Positions 50,333 to 59,671 of a stretch of 64,000 nucleotides of DNA are shown here, piece by piece (positions within the stretch are counted from its first letter, which is position 1; every line of letters starts with the position of its first letter). The stretch covers positions 1,630,471 through 1,694,470 of the forward strand of contig NZ_JABEPQ010000001.1 of assembly GCF_013041615.1 (NCBI RefSeq). Direction: 5' to 3'. The DNA comes from Knoellia koreensis. Lineage in GTDB: Bacteria; Actinomycetota; Actinomycetes; Actinomycetales; Dermatophilaceae. The position numbers and the translations under genes were made by a program. The notes under the pieces were generated by a model that was not told the origin of the DNA, did no database searches, and saw nothing but the letters and a program-made list of their open reading frames with translations.

Positions 50333-51169
50333 TCAGCGCTTCTTGCCAGTACGACGGCGGCGAACGATCATCTTGTCGCTCGGCTTGCCCGGGCGGCGGG
50401 TGCGGCCCTCGGCCTGCCCCCAGGGGCTGACCGGGTGGCGACCACCGGAGGTCTTGCCCTCGCCACCACCGTGCGGGTGGTCGACCGGGTTCATGGCGAC
50501 ACCGCGGACGGTCGGGCGCTTGCCCTTCCAGCGCATGCGGCCGGCCTTGCCCCAGTTGATGTTGGACTGCTCGGCGTTGCCCACCTCGCCGACCGTGGCG
50601 CGGCAGCGCAGGTCGACGTTGCGGATCTCACCGGACGGCATACGCAGCTGGGCGTAGGGGCCGTCCTTGGCGACGAGCTGCACACGCACACCGGCCGAGC
50701 GGGCGATCTTCGCGCCGCCACCGGGCTTGAGCTCGACGGCGTGGATGACCGTACCGGTCGGGATGTTGCGCAGCGGCAGGCTGTTGCCGGGCTTGATGTC
50801 GGCGGCCGGACCGTTCTCGATCGCCATGCCCTGCTCCAGGCCACGCGGGGCGAGGATGTAGCGCTTCTCGCCGTCGGCGTAGTGCAGCAGCGCGATGCGG
50901 GCGGTGCGGTTGGGGTCGTACTCGATGTGAGCGACCTTGGCCGGCACGCCGTCCTTGTCGTGGCGACGGAAGTCGATGACGCGGTAGGCGCGCTTGTGAC
51001 CGCCACCGATGTGACGGGTCGTGATGCGCCCGTTGCTGTTGCGGCCACCGGACTTGGTCAGCGGGCGGACCAGCGACTTCTCAGGCGTGGTGCGCGTGAC
51101 CTCGACGAAGTCGGCAACGCTCGAGCCGCGGCGACCGGGCGTCGTCGGCTTGTACTTGCGGATACCCAT
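50333..51169 (-). CDS. rplB: 50S ribosomal protein L2
   Basis: A protein of 278 residues. [13 protein letters not shown] at the start and [30 protein letters not shown], with the conserved His at the peptidyl-transferase side, define L2. Confidence 0.99.
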   Translation of the reverse strand: MGIRKYKPTTPGRRGSSVADFVEVTRTTPEKSLVRPLTKSGGRNSNGRITTRHIGGGHKRAYRVIDFRRHDKDGVPAKVAHIEYDPNRTARIALLHYADGEKRYILAPRGLEQGMAIENGPAADIKPGNSLPLRNIPTGTVIHAVELKPGGGAKIARSAGVRVQLVAKDGPYAQLRMPSGEIRNVDLRCRATVGEVGNAEQSNINWGKAGRMRWKGKRPTVRGVAMNPVDHPHGGGEGKTSGGRHPVSPWGQAEGRTRRPGKPSDKMIVRRRRTGKKR

Positions 51170-51199
51170 GGTTACGTAGTTCCTTACGTCTCGTCAGCG

Positions 51200-51508
51200 T
51201 CAGGCGCCCGCACCGAAGATGTCGATCGAGCCCTCGCGGAGGGTGACGATCGCACGCTTGGTGTCCTTGCGCTTGCCGGTGCCGAACCGGGTGCGGCGAG
51301 CCTTGCCCGGGCGGTTGAGGGTGTGCACGGAGTCGACCTTGACACCGAAGACGCGCTCGACGGCGATCTTGATCTCGGTCTTGTTGGCCCGCGGGTCGAC
51401 GAGGAAGGTGTACTTGCCCTCGTCGAGCAGCGAGTACGACTTCTCCGACACGACCGGCGCGATCAGGATGTCGCGCGGGTCCTTGTCGAGGACGAAGTTG
51501 GTGCTCAC
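51200..51508 (-). CDS. rplW: 50S ribosomal protein L23
   Basis: A protein of 102 residues. [49 protein letters not shown] is L23, docking site for trigger factor and SRP. GTG overlaps the rplD stop (GTGA). Confidence 0.98.
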   Translation of the reverse strand: MSTNFVLDKDPRDILIAPVVSEKSYSLLDEGKYTFLVDPRANKTEIKIAVERVFGVKVDSVHTLNRPGKARRTRFGTGKRKDTKRAIVTLREGSIDIFGAGA

Positions 51509-52530
51509 TTGGTCTCCTCCTCAGCCACGTCCTGGGCCTTCGCGCCACCGGCGGGGACGAAACCGGCAGCCTCGGCGGCCTCCGCAGTGCGGAACCACAC
51601 CTCGGCCACGGTCGCGTCGTACCAGCGCGAACCGGGAACGTGGTACTTCATCGAGTCCTTGTTGCCCTTGACCTCGAAGCCCTCGGGCGCCGAGCCGTCC
51701 TCGAGCGCAGCGGCCGAGTCGGGGCCGAAGCCACCGTCGGTCGCCGCGTCGGTGTCGACCAGCGTCGCGGCCTTGTCGGCCTTGTCAGCCTTGGCGTCGT
51801 CGGCCTTGGCCGGCTTGTCGGCGGCCTTCTTCGCGGTCGCCTTCTTGGCAGGCTTGTCCGCCTTGTCCGACTTCGCCTCGGCCGGGGCCTCGGTGACGAC
51901 GTCGGCCTCGACCCCGCCGACCGGCTGGGCACCGCCCACGAACGCGTCGAGCGCAGCCTTGGTGAAGACCACGTCGTCGGCGCAGAGCACGTCGTAGGTG
52001 TTGAGCTGGTCAGCGGCCAGGACGTGCACGCCCTCGAGGTTGCGCACCGACTTCAGCGACACGATGTCGCTGCGGTCGAGCACGACCAGCAGGTTGGGGC
52101 GCTCGGTCAGGCCGGCGAGCAGGGCCACCGCGTCCTTGGTGGACGGGGTGGTGCCGGACACCAGGCCCTCGACCACGTGGACGCGGTCGTTCCGGGCGCG
52201 GTCGGACAGGGCGCCACGCAGGGCGGCGGCCTTCATCTTCTTGGGGGTCCGCTGGGCGTAGTCACGCGGCTGCGGGCCGTGGACGGTGCCACCGCCGGCG
52301 AACTGCGGCGCACGGGTCGAGCCCTGGCGGGCGCGGCCGGTCCCCTTCTGGCGGTACGGCTTGCGACCACCACCACGGACCTCGCCACGCGTCTTGGTGG
52401 CGTGCGTGCCCTGGCGGGCAGCAGCCATCTGCGCGACGACGACCTGGTGGATCAGCGGAACGTTGACCTGGACGTCGAAGATCTCGGCAGGGAGCTCGAC
52501 CTTCGCGGCCTTGGCAGTCTGAGTAGCCAT
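51505..52530 (-). CDS. rplD: 50S ribosomal protein L4 with C-terminal linker and extra domain
   Basis: A protein of 341 residues; normal L4 is ~205-215. Residues 1-200 are L4 ([42 protein letters not shown]). Residues ~201-284 are a Lys/Ala/Asp linker containing AATLVDTD. Residues ~285-325, [33 protein letters not shown], are the same small domain found on L17. L4's C-terminus is on the outer surface of the 50S subunit, so the domain could reach solvent or a nascent-chain partner (inference). Confidence 0.96.
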   Translation of the reverse strand: MATQTAKAAKVELPAEIFDVQVNVPLIHQVVVAQMAAARQGTHATKTRGEVRGGGRKPYRQKGTGRARQGSTRAPQFAGGGTVHGPQPRDYAQRTPKKMKAAALRGALSDRARNDRVHVVEGLVSGTTPSTKDAVALLAGLTERPNLLVVLDRSDIVSLKSVRNLEGVHVLAADQLNTYDVLCADDVVFTKAALDAFVGGAQPVGGVEADVVTEAPAEAKSDKADKPAKKATAKKAADKPAKADDAKADKADKAATLVDTDAATDGGFGPDSAAALEDGSAPEGFEVKGNKDSMKYHVPGSRWYDATVAEVWFRTAEAAEAAGFVPAGGAKAQDVAEEETK

Positions 52531-52536
52531 CTAGGT

Positions 52537-53202
52537 TCAGGCTCCCTTCGCGGCCGTGCGGACCAGGACGACGCTGCCGCGGGGGCCGGGAACGGCACCC
52601 TTGACGAGCAGCAGGCCCTTGTCAGCGTCCACGGCGTGGATCTGCAGGTTCTGGGTGGTCTGGCGAACGCCGCCCATGCGGCCCGCCATGCGCATGCCCT
52701 TGAAGACACGACCCGGGGTGGCGCAGCCACCGATCGAGCCGGGCTTGCGGTGGTTGCGGTGTGCACCGTGCGAGGACGAGACGCCGTGGAAGCCGTGACG
52801 CTTCATGACACCGGCGAAGCCCTTGCCCTTGGTGGTGCCGGTGACGTCGACGTCCTGGCCCGCCTCGAAGGTCTCGACGGTGACCTCCTGGCCGAGCTCG
52901 TAGTCGCCCGCGTCAGCGGTGCGCAGCTCGACGAGGTGGCGACGCGGCGTCACGCCGGCCTTCTCGAAGTGGCCGGTCAGCGGCTTGGTGACCTTGCGCG
53001 GGTCGATCGCGCCGTACGCGAGCTGAACCGCGGCATACCCGTCCTTGTCGGCGTCACGCAGCTGGGTGACGACGTTCGGGCTGGCCTCGATCACGGTGAC
53101 GGGGACGAGCTTGTTGTCGGCGTCCCACACCTGGGTCATGCCGAGCTTGGTGCCCAGCACGCCCTTCACGGTCTTGGTTGCATTAGAAGTCATGGCAGTC
53201 AT
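52537..53202 (-). CDS. rplC: 50S ribosomal protein L3
   Basis: A protein of 221 residues. [34 protein letters not shown] and [28 protein letters not shown] are L3. ATG 53202 or 53193. Six bases before rplD. Confidence 0.98.
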   Translation of the reverse strand: MTAMTSNATKTVKGVLGTKLGMTQVWDADNKLVPVTVIEASPNVVTQLRDADKDGYAAVQLAYGAIDPRKVTKPLTGHFEKAGVTPRRHLVELRTADAGDYELGQEVTVETFEAGQDVDVTGTTKGKGFAGVMKRHGFHGVSSSHGAHRNHRKPGSIGGCATPGRVFKGMRMAGRMGGVRQTTQNLQIHAVDADKGLLLVKGAVPGPRGSVVLVRTAAKGA

Positions 53203-53210
53203 GTCCCGAG

Positions 53211-53519
53211 TCAGAGCTTGATCTCGATGTTGACGTCGGCCGGGAGGTCGAGACGCATCAGCGAGTCGACGGCCTTGGGCGTCGGGTCGATGATGTCGAT
53301 GAGGCGCTTGTGGGTGCGCATCTCGAAGTGCTCGCGGCTGTCCTTGTACTTGTGCGGCGAACGGATGACCACGAAGACGTTCTTCTCCGTGGGCAGCGGC
53401 ACCGGGCCGACGACCGTCGCCCCGGCACGGGTCACCGTGTCGACAATCTTGCGCGCCGAGTTGTCGATGACCTCGTGGTCATACGACTTCAGTCGGATGC
53501 GGATCTTCTGTCCCGCCAT
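53211..53519 (-). CDS. rpsJ: 30S ribosomal protein S10
   Basis: A protein of 102 residues, [32 protein letters not shown], also the NusE transcription antitermination factor. First gene of the S10 operon (rpsJ-rplC-rplD-rplW-rplB-rpsS-rplV-rpsC-rplP-rpmC-rpsQ). Confidence 0.98.
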   Translation of the reverse strand: MAGQKIRIRLKSYDHEVIDNSARKIVDTVTRAGATVVGPVPLPTEKNVFVVIRSPHKYKDSREHFEMRTHKRLIDIIDPTPKAVDSLMRLDLPADVNIEIKL

Positions 53520-53572
53520 CTGAAGCTTTCTCTCTCTCGCCGTACATCTAGCTGGTGGCCGGCCCTCTCGAC

Positions 53573-53602
53573 CCTCCGACCCCCGCGGTCGGGTGTGTCG
53601 CA
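53573..53602 (-). promoter_or_regulatory. Shared r-protein leader element, rpsJ copy
   Basis: On the transcript strand it reads CGACACACCCGA, two variable bases plus GCGGGGGTCGG, forming a CCGAC/GTCGG stem about 55-80 bases before the rpsJ start. The same element is in the rpsL leader at 62831-62855. Confidence 0.6.
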
Positions 53603-53781
53603 CCCGCTTCGCGGCCCGACGACATGCGCTCTCGCGCGAGTCGTGCGGAATCGGTTGGTCCGGCAGAGCCGGGGCTTGCGCTTCCCGGAGTGTCGCCCCG
53701 CACGTGAGAATGCGGTTCGAGGTGTGGCACCGGGGTGGCGGCGTCGACATGGGTCAACGACGCGCGTCAAGCAACCGGTCC

Positions 53782-53811
53782 AGTGTGCCAGAGCGTGTGG
53801 CGACCTACCAA
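53782..53811 (-). promoter_or_regulatory. Possible S10 operon promoter
   Basis: Minus strand: TTGGTA (complement of 53806-53811), 18-base spacer, CACACT (complement of 53782-53787). Transcription near 53775 would leave a ~255-base leader. The 492-bp gap 53520-54011 contains this, the leader element, an 8-mer (53829) and the hairpins below, but no gene. Confidence 0.4.
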
Positions 53812-53866
53812 ATCGAGGCCGGACCACCCGGCATACCCCCGTCCGTGGCGCGTCGTCGAACGCGAC

Positions 53867-53945
53867 GGGGCGGCGCCGAACCGGCCCACGCAGCCGGTCG
53901 GCGCCGCCCCACCAGTCCCAGCTTTCCCGCGTCAAGCGGGAAAGC
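53867..53945 (-). terminator. Two tandem hairpins downstream of the secreted repeat protein
   Basis: Arms 53867-53885/53893-53910 pair over 18 bp with one bulged A. Arms 53921-53930/53936-53945 pair perfectly over 10 bp with loop GTCAA. They follow the gene ending at 54012 and shield the S10 promoter from read-through. Confidence 0.7.
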
Positions 53946-54011
53946 GAGCTTCGCTCGGGTTACTGGCGCGAGTGAACATCAGGGTTCCCGTGCGAAGCCG
54001 CCTGGGCGCTT

Positions 54012-54611
54012 TCAGCGGGGTCCGCCGCCGAGGACGCCGGCGTCGAACGCCTTGAGCACCGACTCCTTGTCGGCCGCGCTGAGCTTGCCGTCCTTGACCG
54101 CAGTGTCGAGGCGGGTGGACAGGTCCGTGCGGCGCTCGGTCTTCTGCGCCGCCTGCACCTTGTCCAGCGCCGCCTGCACCTTGGCCTCGGAGACGCCGAG
54201 CGCCTTGGCCAAGGCGGCGACCTCGGCCTTCTCGTGGGCCGCCCGGTCGGCCTCGGTCGGCTTGGTGCCCTGGGCCGGCGGGCTGCTCGGCTTGAGCTGC
54301 TCGCGGACACTGTCGAGCGCCGTCTGCACCTTGCTCTCGGAGAGGCCGAGCGCGGAGGCGAGCGCGGCGGCATCCATGCCGCGGCCGTGACCGCCGCGTC
54401 CGGGACCACCGGGGCCGCCGGGGCTACGGCCCTCCTGGTCGGTCGTGGCGGACCCACCGGACTGCTCGGGCGCGGTGCTCGGGCTCGCGCTGGAGGTGGC
54501 ACTCGGGCTCGGGGTGCTCCCCGCGGCCAGGGCCTGGCTCGCGCCGATGCCGGTCGCGAGGGCGACGACGCCACCCACGGCGGCGATCTTCACGGGTTTG
54601 CTGATGGACAT
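54012..54611 (-). CDS. Secreted protein with two helical ALG-S-KV repeats
   Basis: A protein of 199 residues. A signal peptide ends at about residue 29 (ALA-AG), followed by a Ser/Thr/Pro linker and a Gly-rich stretch. Two repeats of the pattern ALA.ALG(L/V)SE.KVQ.ALD.V occur (~residues 80-105 and ~130-155). A third stretch (LSTRLDTAVKDGKLSAADKESVLKAFDAG) resembles an EF-hand-free calcium-less helix pair. AAGGA precedes ATG 54611. I recognise no named family. The longer reading upstream runs through a repeat element and was rejected. Confidence 0.7.
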   Translation of the reverse strand: MSISKPVKIAAVGGVVALATGIGASQALAAGSTPSPSATSSASPSTAPEQSGGSATTDQEGRSPGGPGGPGRGGHGRGMDAAALASALGLSESKVQTALDSVREQLKPSSPPAQGTKPTEADRAAHEKAEVAALAKALGVSEAKVQAALDKVQAAQKTERRTDLSTRLDTAVKDGKLSAADKESVLKAFDAGVLGGGPR

Positions 54612-54723
54612 GCGGGTTCCTTCGGTCATGGCCGACCCCGTGGCCGGCCTGGCTCTCCACCGTCCGTGGCGACGCTGGCCCGCAGCCGTGGCGACCCTGT
54701 CAGCCACCTGTCGATCCCCGATT

Positions 54724-54838
54724 GCTTGCGTCCGTGGTGGTGGCGGCTCCGGCAGCCAGATCCGCCGACGTTGCGGTATGCCGCGTGCTGGCGTCCGCGG
54801 TTGCGGCGGTTCCGGCAACCGGATCCGCGGACGCAAGC
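54724..54838. repeat. REP-like pair of 43-bp units with outer inverted repeat
   Basis: Units 54728-54770 and 54791-54834 are degenerate direct repeats at 63-bp period (GCGTCCG(T/C)GG...GGCGG.TCCGGCA.CC.GATCCGC.GACG). The second is itself a 10-bp-stem hairpin (54791-54800 with 54825-54834). The outermost 11-mers 54724-54734 and 54828-54838 are perfectly inverted. An 8-mer lies between the units (54776). It fills the divergent gap between the secreted protein and the oxidase gene. Confidence 0.65.
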
Positions 54839-54863
54839 GGGGTGGGCTGACAGGATCGGCGCC

Positions 54864-56219
54864 ATGACGACTGAGTCGACCAGCCTGCCCGATCCCGCCA
54901 CCGCGACTGGTTCGGCCGCCGCACCCGGGCCGGGGCGGGCCCGGCAGTCACTGATCTACCGCGCGGGCGTGCTGGGCCGGGCGCCGCAGGTCCCGACCGA
55001 CTTCGCCACGCTGGAGACCCGTGCGCGGGCGGCGATGTCGGCCAGGGCGTGGGCCTACGTCGCCGGCGGGGCAGGGTCGGGAGCCACGATGCGCGCCAAC
55101 CGTGCGGCCTTCGAGCGGCACGCACTCGTGCCACGCATGGCGAGCGGCCACGTGAGCCGCGACCTGTCGGTCGAGCTGTTCGGGCGACGGCTGCCCACTC
55201 CCCTCCTGCTCGCCCCCATCGGCGCCGCCGCGATGGTCCGGGCCGACAGCGACGTGCACATCGGTCGCGGCGCCGCGGCGACGGGCGTCCCCTACATCCT
55301 GTCCAACCAGGGCTGCTCGCCCATGGAGGACGTCGCCGCCGCCATGGGCGACGCGCCGCGCTGGTTCCAGCTCTACTGGTCGACCGACGACGCCCTCGTC
55401 GACAGCCTGCTGCGCCGGGCCGAGGCCAGCGGCGCCGACGCGGTCGTCGTCACGCTCGACACCACGATGCTCGGGTGGCGGCCGCAGGACCTCAACCTAG
55501 GCAGCCTGCCCTTCAGCCAGGGCATCGGCATCGCGCAGTACACCTCCGACCCGCGCTTCCGCGAGATCGTGCGCGAGCGGACGGCCGACCCGGGGCGGGC
55601 CAAGGGCGACGTCGAGGTCACCCTCGGCGCGATCCGCACAATGCTGTCGATCAGCCGCGAGCACCCCGGGTCGCTGCGCGACAACCTGCGTTCCCCCGAG
55701 CCGCGCGCCGCCGTCGAGACCTTCCTCGACATCTACTCCAACCCCGGGCTCGACTGGGAGACGCTCGCGACCATCAAGTCACGCACGTCGCTGCCCGTGC
55801 TGTTCAAGGGGATCGTGCACCCCGACGACGCGCGTCGCGCGGTCGAGGCGGGCGCGGACGGCATCGTGGTGAGCAACCACGGTGGGCGCCAGGTCGACGG
55901 GGCGATCGCGAGCCTGGACGCCCTGCCCGCGGTGCGGGCCGCCGTGGGCGAGGGTATGCCGCTCGTGCTGGACAGCGGGGTCCGTTCCGGTGCCGACGTG
56001 GTCAAGGCGCTGGCGCTGGGCGCGGATGCGGTCGCCATCGGGCGGCCGTACATGTACGGCCTCGCCCTGGCCGGCGGCGCGGGAGTGCGTGACGTCGTGG
56101 CGAACCTCGTCGCCGAGCTGGACCTCACGATGGGTCTGATCGGTGCCGAAACGGTGGACGACCTCACCCCGGAGATCCTCACCACCGGCCCAGCAGCCGG
56201 CACCTCGGGCCCACCCTGA
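54864..56219 (+). CDS. FMN-dependent alpha-hydroxy-acid oxidizing protein (lactate 2-monooxygenase-like)
   Basis: A protein of 451 residues. (beta/alpha)8 barrel of the LldD/glycolate oxidase family: YVAGGAGSGATMRANRAAFERH, LLLAPIGAAAMVR, LFKGIVHPDDARRAVEAGADGIVVSNHGGRQVDG and LVLDSGVRSGADVVKALALGADAVAIGRPYMYG, the last two holding the catalytic His and FMN phosphate site. A ~40-residue N-terminal extension is like lactate monooxygenases. It oxidises an L-2-hydroxy acid in the cytoplasm; which one is not certain. Confidence 0.92.
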   Translation: MTTESTSLPDPATATGSAAAPGPGRARQSLIYRAGVLGRAPQVPTDFATLETRARAAMSARAWAYVAGGAGSGATMRANRAAFERHALVPRMASGHVSRDLSVELFGRRLPTPLLLAPIGAAAMVRADSDVHIGRGAAATGVPYILSNQGCSPMEDVAAAMGDAPRWFQLYWSTDDALVDSLLRRAEASGADAVVVTLDTTMLGWRPQDLNLGSLPFSQGIGIAQYTSDPRFREIVRERTADPGRAKGDVEVTLGAIRTMLSISREHPGSLRDNLRSPEPRAAVETFLDIYSNPGLDWETLATIKSRTSLPVLFKGIVHPDDARRAVEAGADGIVVSNHGGRQVDGAIASLDALPAVRAAVGEGMPLVLDSGVRSGADVVKALALGADAVAIGRPYMYGLALAGGAGVRDVVANLVAELDLTMGLIGAETVDDLTPEILTTGPAAGTSGPP

Positions 56220-56265
56220 TCCGGCCCCTCGAGCCGCAGCAGCGCGACTCGGTGACCGCAGGCGG

Positions 56266-58173
56266 CTAGGGGCCGGGCACTGCCTGAAGGTCGTCGACGG
56301 ACAGCACGACCGGTCCGTTGGTGGCGCCCGAGGACAGGTATCCGAAGAGCCCCAGACCACCGGGCACCTGGTACCCCGCTGTCGCGTCGGTCACTGACCG
56401 CTGCCAGGTGGTGGGTTCGGTGGCCCCGACCTTCCAGACCCGCATCCGGATGGTGGTCGGTGCCGTGCCGTAGACCTGCACCCGGGCCATCAGCCGTTGG
56501 CCAGGTGCAATCGACAGGCCACTGACCGTCGCGTCGGCTGCGAGTCCCGTCTCGACGCCGGCGGCGTTCGTCCGGTGCAGGGAGACTGCCACCGCGCCGT
56601 CCGGCTGCAAGCGCACCTTGCCCCGGTACTCCCCAACCCCGGCCACGCGGCGGCCGGTCACCGAGACGTACATCCCGCTGCCCGTCGGGACCTTGTCCAT
56701 GCCGATGCTCGCGGTGACATCCGTGGTGGTGCTGCTCGGCGCCGCCAGCGCGGCCCACAGTCCGTTGCCCGCGGCAAACCTCAACTGACCCGTGCCACCG
56801 CCGACGGAGAAGCTCGCGGCCGGCCCGCTGATGGTCCAGTTGCCGCCGGTATCTGCGGGACCCCAGGCACCGGTGACGGTGCGACCGAAGGCGTCGCTCG
56901 CGATCACGGTCGCCGGGGCCACGGACACCGACCTGGTCGTCGTGCCCGTCGCACCTGTGTCGTCGGTGACGGTGAGCGTGATGGCGTAGGTGCCGCCGGC
57001 GGCATACGTGTGTCTCGCCGTGGCCCCCGAGCCGGCGGCGCTGCCGTCGCCCCAGTCCCACGCGTAAGAGGCAATGGTGCCGTCCGGGTCCGAGCTGGCC
57101 GTGGCATCGACCGAGCAGGCAAGGTTGGTGCACGACGGGCTGAAGGCGGCCACCGGGGCTTGGTTTGCCGCGCCGCGGGTGATCGTGAAGGAGTCGGCGA
57201 ACGTGCCGCCCGCCGCGCGGCGGAACGCCACCGACATCACGGTGCTCGTCGCGGAGACGTCCACGACACCCCAGGTCGGGTTGGCGTTCAGACCTTGGTA
57301 GGCCGCGATGTAGGGCATCTCGGGATCGGTCATCGTCACGTCGCGCAAGGGCACGCCTCCACTGCCGACGATGGCGAAGACGCTGCCGGCCCCGGCCACC
57401 AGCGAGCTGTCCGAGTCACCGACGCAGGCGGCGTTGTACACGTCGGGGGTCATCGTCGTGCACCCCGGACCGGTGCGCAGCTGCTTGCTGCGCTGGTAGA
57501 TGTGGTCGTGGCCCGACAGCACCAGGTCGACCCGCTTGGCGAGGAGCAGGTTCAGCAGGTCGGCACCCGGTTCGCACGGGTAGAAGCCGACACTGATGCA
57601 GGGCTTGTGCATGGAGACGACCACCCAGGGGATGCCAGCGGCTCGCGCGCCGTCGATCGCCGCCGCGGTCCACTCGTATCTCGGCGATCCGACGGTGTAC
57701 GACCACTGCCCGTCGGGATAGTCCAGGGCCGGCGAGATGTTCACGAAGCGCACCAACGGGGTCCCCTTGGGCGCGTCGACGTAGTACTGCCGGCCGTAGG
57801 TGCCGACGGCACCGGGCAGCTGGTTGGGCAGGCAGGCGGAGAAGTCGTTGATGTTGCCGTTGAGGCCGTTGCTCTCATGGTTGCCGCTGATCAGCTCGAA
57901 CGGGTAGCCGCTGCCCACCTTGCTGGTCACCAGCGAGCACCACGCCTGCTCGTCTCCGGTGGCACCGTAGGACAGGTCGCCCAAGGCGAGGTTGAGGTCG
58001 TTGTCCAGCCCGCCGATGGTGTCGAGCACCGCGCGTGCCTCGGTCGACGTGGAGTAGTCGCCCGCTGCGCTGAACCGCAGCGTCACCTCGCTGGGGGCGG
58101 AGGCGACCGGGCCCGCCAGCAGCGCAGCCAGGACCACCGCAGACATCGCTGCCGCGCGGAAGCGACCCTTCAT
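56266..58173 (-). CDS. Secreted metallophosphoesterase with PKD domain
   Basis: A protein of 635 residues. A signal peptide spans about 1-27. The calcineurin-like phosphoesterase domain (~30-330) has FSAAGDYS, ALGDLSYG, LISGNHES, VVVSMHKP and VLSGHDHIYQRS metal ligands. A PKD domain (~355-440) has YAWDWGDGS and HTYAAGGTYAITLTVTDDTG. The C-terminal ~190 residues are a beta-sandwich (WTISGPAASFSVGGGTGQLRF) as on many actinobacterial exoproteins. Likely a secreted phosphatase. Start ATG 58173 with weak ribosome site. Convergent with the oxidase gene. Confidence 0.88.
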   Translation of the reverse strand: MKGRFRAAAMSAVVLAALLAGPVASAPSEVTLRFSAAGDYSTSTEARAVLDTIGGLDNDLNLALGDLSYGATGDEQAWCSLVTSKVGSGYPFELISGNHESNGLNGNINDFSACLPNQLPGAVGTYGRQYYVDAPKGTPLVRFVNISPALDYPDGQWSYTVGSPRYEWTAAAIDGARAAGIPWVVVSMHKPCISVGFYPCEPGADLLNLLLAKRVDLVLSGHDHIYQRSKQLRTGPGCTTMTPDVYNAACVGDSDSSLVAGAGSVFAIVGSGGVPLRDVTMTDPEMPYIAAYQGLNANPTWGVVDVSATSTVMSVAFRRAAGGTFADSFTITRGAANQAPVAAFSPSCTNLACSVDATASSDPDGTIASYAWDWGDGSAAGSGATARHTYAAGGTYAITLTVTDDTGATGTTTRSVSVAPATVIASDAFGRTVTGAWGPADTGGNWTISGPAASFSVGGGTGQLRFAAGNGLWAALAAPSSTTTDVTASIGMDKVPTGSGMYVSVTGRRVAGVGEYRGKVRLQPDGAVAVSLHRTNAAGVETGLAADATVSGLSIAPGQRLMARVQVYGTAPTTIRMRVWKVGATEPTTWQRSVTDATAGYQVPGGLGLFGYLSSGATNGPVVLSVDDLQAVPGP

Positions 58174-58260
58174 GCTCGCGACGCTAGACCTCCCGGCTCC
58201 GCGGCAGGTCGCCCCCAGGACGTAGGCCATTCCCGCCCTTACCCGGCATACCAATGCAAA

Positions 58261-58288
58261 GGGCCCCGCAGCCGAAGCTGCGGGGCCC
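58261..58288 (-). terminator. tuf terminator
   Basis: Perfect 12-bp arms 58261-58272 and 58277-58288 around a TTCG tetraloop (minus strand), followed by TTTGCATT. It begins 35 bases after the tuf stop and is the most classical intrinsic terminator in the window. Confidence 0.85.
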
Positions 58289-58322
58289 CTTGGTGGAGCT
58301 GGTGCTCGAGTCGAGCCCTAGA

Positions 58323-59519
<1,197 letters not shown>

Positions 59520-59651
59520 TTGATGTCCTCCTCAGGACTCTTCTTGGTGTTACGCCGCAGCCCTGGCAGGACGTGGCGCGGATTGTGGGTGTGTTGCGTG
59601 GTGCGGTGGTGCTTGGGGTGTGTTGCTGGGAATCCGACCCCAACGGTGCGC

Positions 59652-59671
59652 GACCGGTAACTCTACCGGTC
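59652..59671 (-). promoter_or_regulatory. Hairpin at the fusA stop codon
   Basis: GACCGGTA (59652-59659) and TACCGGTC (59664-59671) pair over 8 bp with a 4-base loop, overlapping the fusA TGA. It may separate fusA from tuf expression or mark a processing point; the 150-bp gap to tuf holds no other feature I can support. Confidence 0.45.
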
